A stretch of DNA of 23,393 nt from Tieghemiomyces parasiticus (lineage: Eukaryota; Kickxellomycota; Dimargaritomycetes; Dimargaritales; Dimargaritaceae): contig JANBPT010000779.1 of assembly GCA_027575765.1 (NCBI GenBank), forward strand, positions 1 to 23,393, in the 5' to 3' direction. Numbering within the stretch: the stretch's first letter is position 1; each line of letters begins with the position of its first letter. This document shows positions 20,002 through 23,393 of the stretch, piece after piece. A model generated the notes under the pieces. That model saw only the letters and a program-made list of their open reading frames with translations, was not told the origin of the DNA and did not search any database. A program made the translations under genes and the position numbers.

Positions 20002-21065
20002 ATGTCAGCCATCGAAGCCTTTACTGAACCCCTGGGTGTGGCCGATCTCGACAAATATCGGACACAGTGCGCCGGGTGGTCAAATCCCACTGCATCGGCC
20101 AATGCAGCGAAGGCCACTCTCGTCGCGGCCTGGGCACCTTCGTTCCTCGACCGCTACTACAAGCGACATGTTTACGGTAAGGTCTTCGAAACATAGCCGC
20201 GGTAATAGAGTGAGAAGGCATCCAAATCACGGACATAAGCAAGGCCTGCCGGCCTATTGCGTTTTGGCCCACGCCATGCCTCTAGTGAGTGACGACTCAT
20301 TGCGCACGGTAGGGGCTGCAGTTTATTGAACTCGCTTGTCCGTTTTGATTTCGTTCACACCCGTCGACAACAGTACCCGGTGCGACCGCTTGGCGCAAAC
20401 CACCGACCGGTGAGCCCGCCTCCGCTCTGGACACGCAGGCCCCTCTCGATACTAGCGAAACGTCCGCCACAGTCGAGCCCGAGCCCACAGTCCCCCAGCC
20501 GGTTCCTGAATTCGACCGGGCCCAGCTGGTATGGCAGGCGCCCAACAAGCTGTGTCTGGTGGGGCTGGCTCCGGAACATAAACTAGTGGGACAGTACGAG
20601 GCCTTCCGACGGGCCCACCCGCCGACCAGCCCGTTCATTACCCAGATCGTCTTCCACACGGGTGAGGAAGAGGCGGCCGGACCCGGAGTCGACGGCCCAA
20701 ACCGTAAACGCGGGCGGGACCGTAAGCACGGTCGGGGAAAGAGCGGTGGTAAGCCGCCTAAGTACGCCTTGACCCCGCTACTCTACCCGGAGACTCCATT
20801 GTGTACGTTAACGCTTCACGACGGCCAGACGCACGATCTGGAGGCCGGGGTGTTCCAGGCCCACGTCTATGAGTTTAATGACAAGCTAAAAGCCCAGCCG
20901 GATCTCCTCTTTACAACGCCCGACCACGGCGGTTTTGTGGCCATCATGAACCCTGTCAAAGAGAACGATCGCGTAACGCTCAAACGCTGCCTGTCACCAA
21001 CTGAGTACCAAATCGCCTTGACCACTGCCGCCACGGCTGAGCAGTCGGGGACGCCTGCTTCGTAG
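20002..21065 (+). CDS. ABITRAM: ABITRAM (Simiate/FAM206) family protein (two exons)
   Basis: Members of this family have a lipoyl/GcvH-like fold; the animal protein is reported to bind actin and affect transcription in nuclear speckles. The fungal role is unknown. Exons 20002-20176 and 20374-21065 give 867 nt and 288 residues; donor GTAAGG, acceptor ACAACAG, phase 1. Conserved parts in order: SFLDRYYKRHVY (47-58), the family's leader; NKLCLVGLAPEHKLV (116-130); a basic loop PNRKRGRDRKHGRG (167-180); TPLCTLTLHDG (199-209); and KAQPDLLFTTPDHGGFVAIM (231-250), then LSPTEYQIAL (266-274). It is about 100 residues longer than the human protein. The extra length is a Pro/Thr/Glu-rich linker (about 60-103) and an expanded segment (about 131-188) before and around the basic loop. 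The ATG at 20002 is the first after the TATA-containing region. Confidence 0.88.
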
Positions 21066-23393
21066 CAGCCGTGTGGATTGATGTGCCGATGTTTGGATGC
21101 GACGGGGCCCAAGTCGTCGTCGTCTCTAGCACCGCGACGATCTTGAACTGTCGATTCACGCCACTCTTCTCTCTCTCTCTCCTCCCACGTATCCCCTCTT
21201 CCTCCTCCACATCTGAAGGTGCCACGCATCCTCAGGGCCTACCGCGCCCGCCGGGGAGGGAGGGGGCATGATTAAGGGAGTTGGGCGCCAGTCGCACAGC
21301 TCACACAGGCGCCATTCCGTGTTCCTGGCCTGAAGTGGCGGGGTGTCCAATGAACGGCTCCTCAATATATTGTTTCCAACGCTTTTTTGGCAGTCGGATC
21401 ACAAATAGTGTCGCGGGAATCGTCAAGAGCCGTGTGAAATTGGGTGGGGTAGTACGTGGCGTCCCTCCTGCCAATACTGGGCTGGCTCGGACTAGTCAAG
21501 CCACAGACAATAGCCCTCGGAGATTGTCCAAAACGGCGGATTGGTGAACCTGGTCATCTGACCCTAACTCACACGCTTAAAGGTCCGGAATTTTCACTTA
21601 ACGTTTTTTATACATTTTGCCTCTGGCGCTGCGGCGGATTCAAATCAAGGGTTGCCTATTTGGGGTCCTTGAGCATGCCTCCCGAGGATTGGCCCGAGGG
21701 CTTGGTTGGATGTTTTTTTGGTGAGAAGCGCTCGCCGAGGTGTTAAGTTGTATCGCCTGGGCAAGTTTGCGATCCAAACCTCGGCCTGTAACGTGTGATC
21801 TGTGTGAGGCGGGTCCGTGACCAGCGAGGATGTTGATCCAGGTGGTAGAGAAATACTTCGAACCTTTGCATAGAATTGGGTGACCTAGGCCTTCCATTGG
21901 GTCGACCGAGATGAAGAGAGAAGGGGAGGGGGTTGAAGGTGTGTCTGGGGTCGTTGACGAGCGGCCAGGTAATCCTCTCGGGGCCCCTGTGCAGGGAGGG
22001 GAGGGCAGCAGTGTATCCCCCACTAGTACCATTACCATCCAGGGTCAGAGTGCGACCACACTACTGACAATTGGTAAGATTAGTAAGCTAGGCTTAGATT
22101 GAGACACATCAACCACTGTATGGGCTTTCTAGGGTCCTGGCTATGACATCTCTGCCAGCCGCACCGCAGGCGTGCAAGGGCGCGGTCGGCTACACTAATG
22201 ATCCCCCCCCCGAGATGGACCCGCTCATAGTTGCCCTAGTATGGCCGGACCTGGTATGTTACGTAACTCGAGAAGTAAAGTTCAAGACACATGGCAACCC
22301 CCTCCCTCTCGGACCGTACAGTGCCAAGTGAGGTGAGCACACACATTGGCCAGCTAGCTGGGGTAGCCTGGGAATAAACCACCCTAAAATGATTACTGGA
22401 GGAGCAGCCCCATCCATTCAGTAGGCATGACGATGTTGAGAGAGATATTGGGGGGGCGGCCCCGTGAGCACACATGTCGCCGACACGCAAGTGGCTACCG
22501 ACAGGATCGGGGAGGGCGGGATACCCTAAACGTAAATGGCCGAACGTGACTGGCGAATGGGATGGTGCTTTCCATTGTAGGAAGGGGGGAGATATATGTC
22601 TGCCAAAAGGGGGAGCGGCGGGTTCTCGTATATCTTGCTCACCAGGCCGGATGGCAGTCAGTCACCGGTGACTGCAGTATAGGCCAGCCACGGACGAATG
22701 AAAACTGTGGCGGCATCCGCAGAAGCCAATCTCGCCTGGTCTTTTGGACGCCCGGAGCGAATCAGTGGCGTCAGTTTGACTCTCTTTCGATTGAGCAGGC
22801 TATGTCATTGGACAGCCTGATCAGGTGGGCGCGTGTGTATGTGCGTGCGACTCACACTACTTCTAGACCTTCGCGGCTCTAAGGCTTTTCACCCTCCCCG
22901 CCCACTTTCACGCGCCCCTTCCCGGCTTGTAGTTCTCTAGAGGAAACTGGGCCACTTAATATCGGACCCGCTAGTGGTTAGCGCGTTCCAGCCCCCGGAC
23001 CGGTGAGTGGACCAGTTACCCGTCCCCTTCGCAAGCCGGCTGGGGGTCGCAACTATAGAGAGTGTGTAAGGGCAGGGGCTGTAGAGTAGCTGTCCTCCCT
23101 TCTGCGCTTGGTCTGCAGGGCAAGCGTGGCCACCCGGCGGCACGGGCGCCCACCATTGATCCTCCACCTATTGTCCAGGGTCTAGGAGTCTCAACGACCC
23201 TCTTCACACGGTGGTGTCTACGCTGTCTGCCAGCCCATGTGCAGCAGGCGAGTGGTGTGGGAGGCGTGGGCTCCATGGCACTGCGGTACGCCGGCCCTCG
23301 CGTTTTGGCACGAGCCCGGGGGAGGGGATGGACAGCGTTTACTTTGATTTAGGTTTAGTCCTACGGGAAAACTGGCCACCTGACGACACACAC
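21066..23393. other. Right-hand region without a confident gene
   Basis: No gene is firmly supported. A CT simple repeat lies at about 21166-21184. Stop-poor frames occur at 21456-21746 (+, with FYTFCLWRCGGFKSRV), 22143-22331 (+, with REVKFKTHGNPLPLG) and 22562-22882 (+, 106 codons, with SLIRWARVYVRATHT). They may be coding relics like those near 1.3, 2.4 and 8 kb, but none can be named. The last 500 bases are GC-rich with overlapping open frames on both strands and no recognisable domain. Confidence 0.45.

Noticed and set aside
22976..23000. TAGTGGTTAGCGCG, resembling a tRNA D-arm
   Set aside because: No matching anticodon or T-arm lies within tRNA distance on either strand.

Overview
The window reads as nuclear DNA of a filamentous, early-diverging fungus. 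Evidence: spliceosomal introns with GTAAGT-type donors and CTAAC-like branch sites, a Zn2Cys6 transcription factor, a stand-alone TRP1-type phosphoribosylanthranilate isomerase (Dikarya usually carry it fused or in another arrangement), and splicing factors of fungal type. I cannot place it to genus; a zoopagomycete or mucoromycete-grade fungus is a guess.

Layout. 1-58: probable 3' end of a gene that starts outside the window. 59-2925: no intact gene; stop-poor stretches in changing frames look like decayed coding DNA (1121-1558 and 2177-2764). 2926-5451 (-): two-exon Zn2Cys6 transcription factor. 5452-9113: gene desert with a broken coding relic at 7692-8942 that resembles, by eye only, a picorna-like capsid region. 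9114-9872 (-): TRP1. 10335-12701 (+): four-exon SNU66/SART1 homologue, divergent from TRP1. 12702-14940: simple repeats and a G-quadruplex candidate. 14941-15198 (+): small, probably mitochondrial membrane protein. 15716-19506 (-): six-exon Prp5/DDX46-like DEAD-box protein. 20002-21065 (+): two-exon ABITRAM (Simiate/FAM206) homologue, divergent from it. 21066-23393: nothing firmly assignable.

Most notable: the Prp5/DDX46-like gene. Its 785-codon frame closes exactly over six exons, and it aligns with the family across both RecA lobes. Yet the Q-motif Gln, Walker A, motif Ia, DEAD box, SAT and the motif V Arg are all replaced, while motif Ib (TPGR) and most of motif VI (AGRTGRAG) remain. It looks like a maintained pseudo-helicase rather than a decaying pseudogene. 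The window therefore holds one ordinary tri-snRNP factor (SNU66) and one apparently ATPase-dead relative of a branch-site helicase about 3 kb away. Exon models were derived by hand from splice sites, frame and family alignment; no search or RNA data were available.
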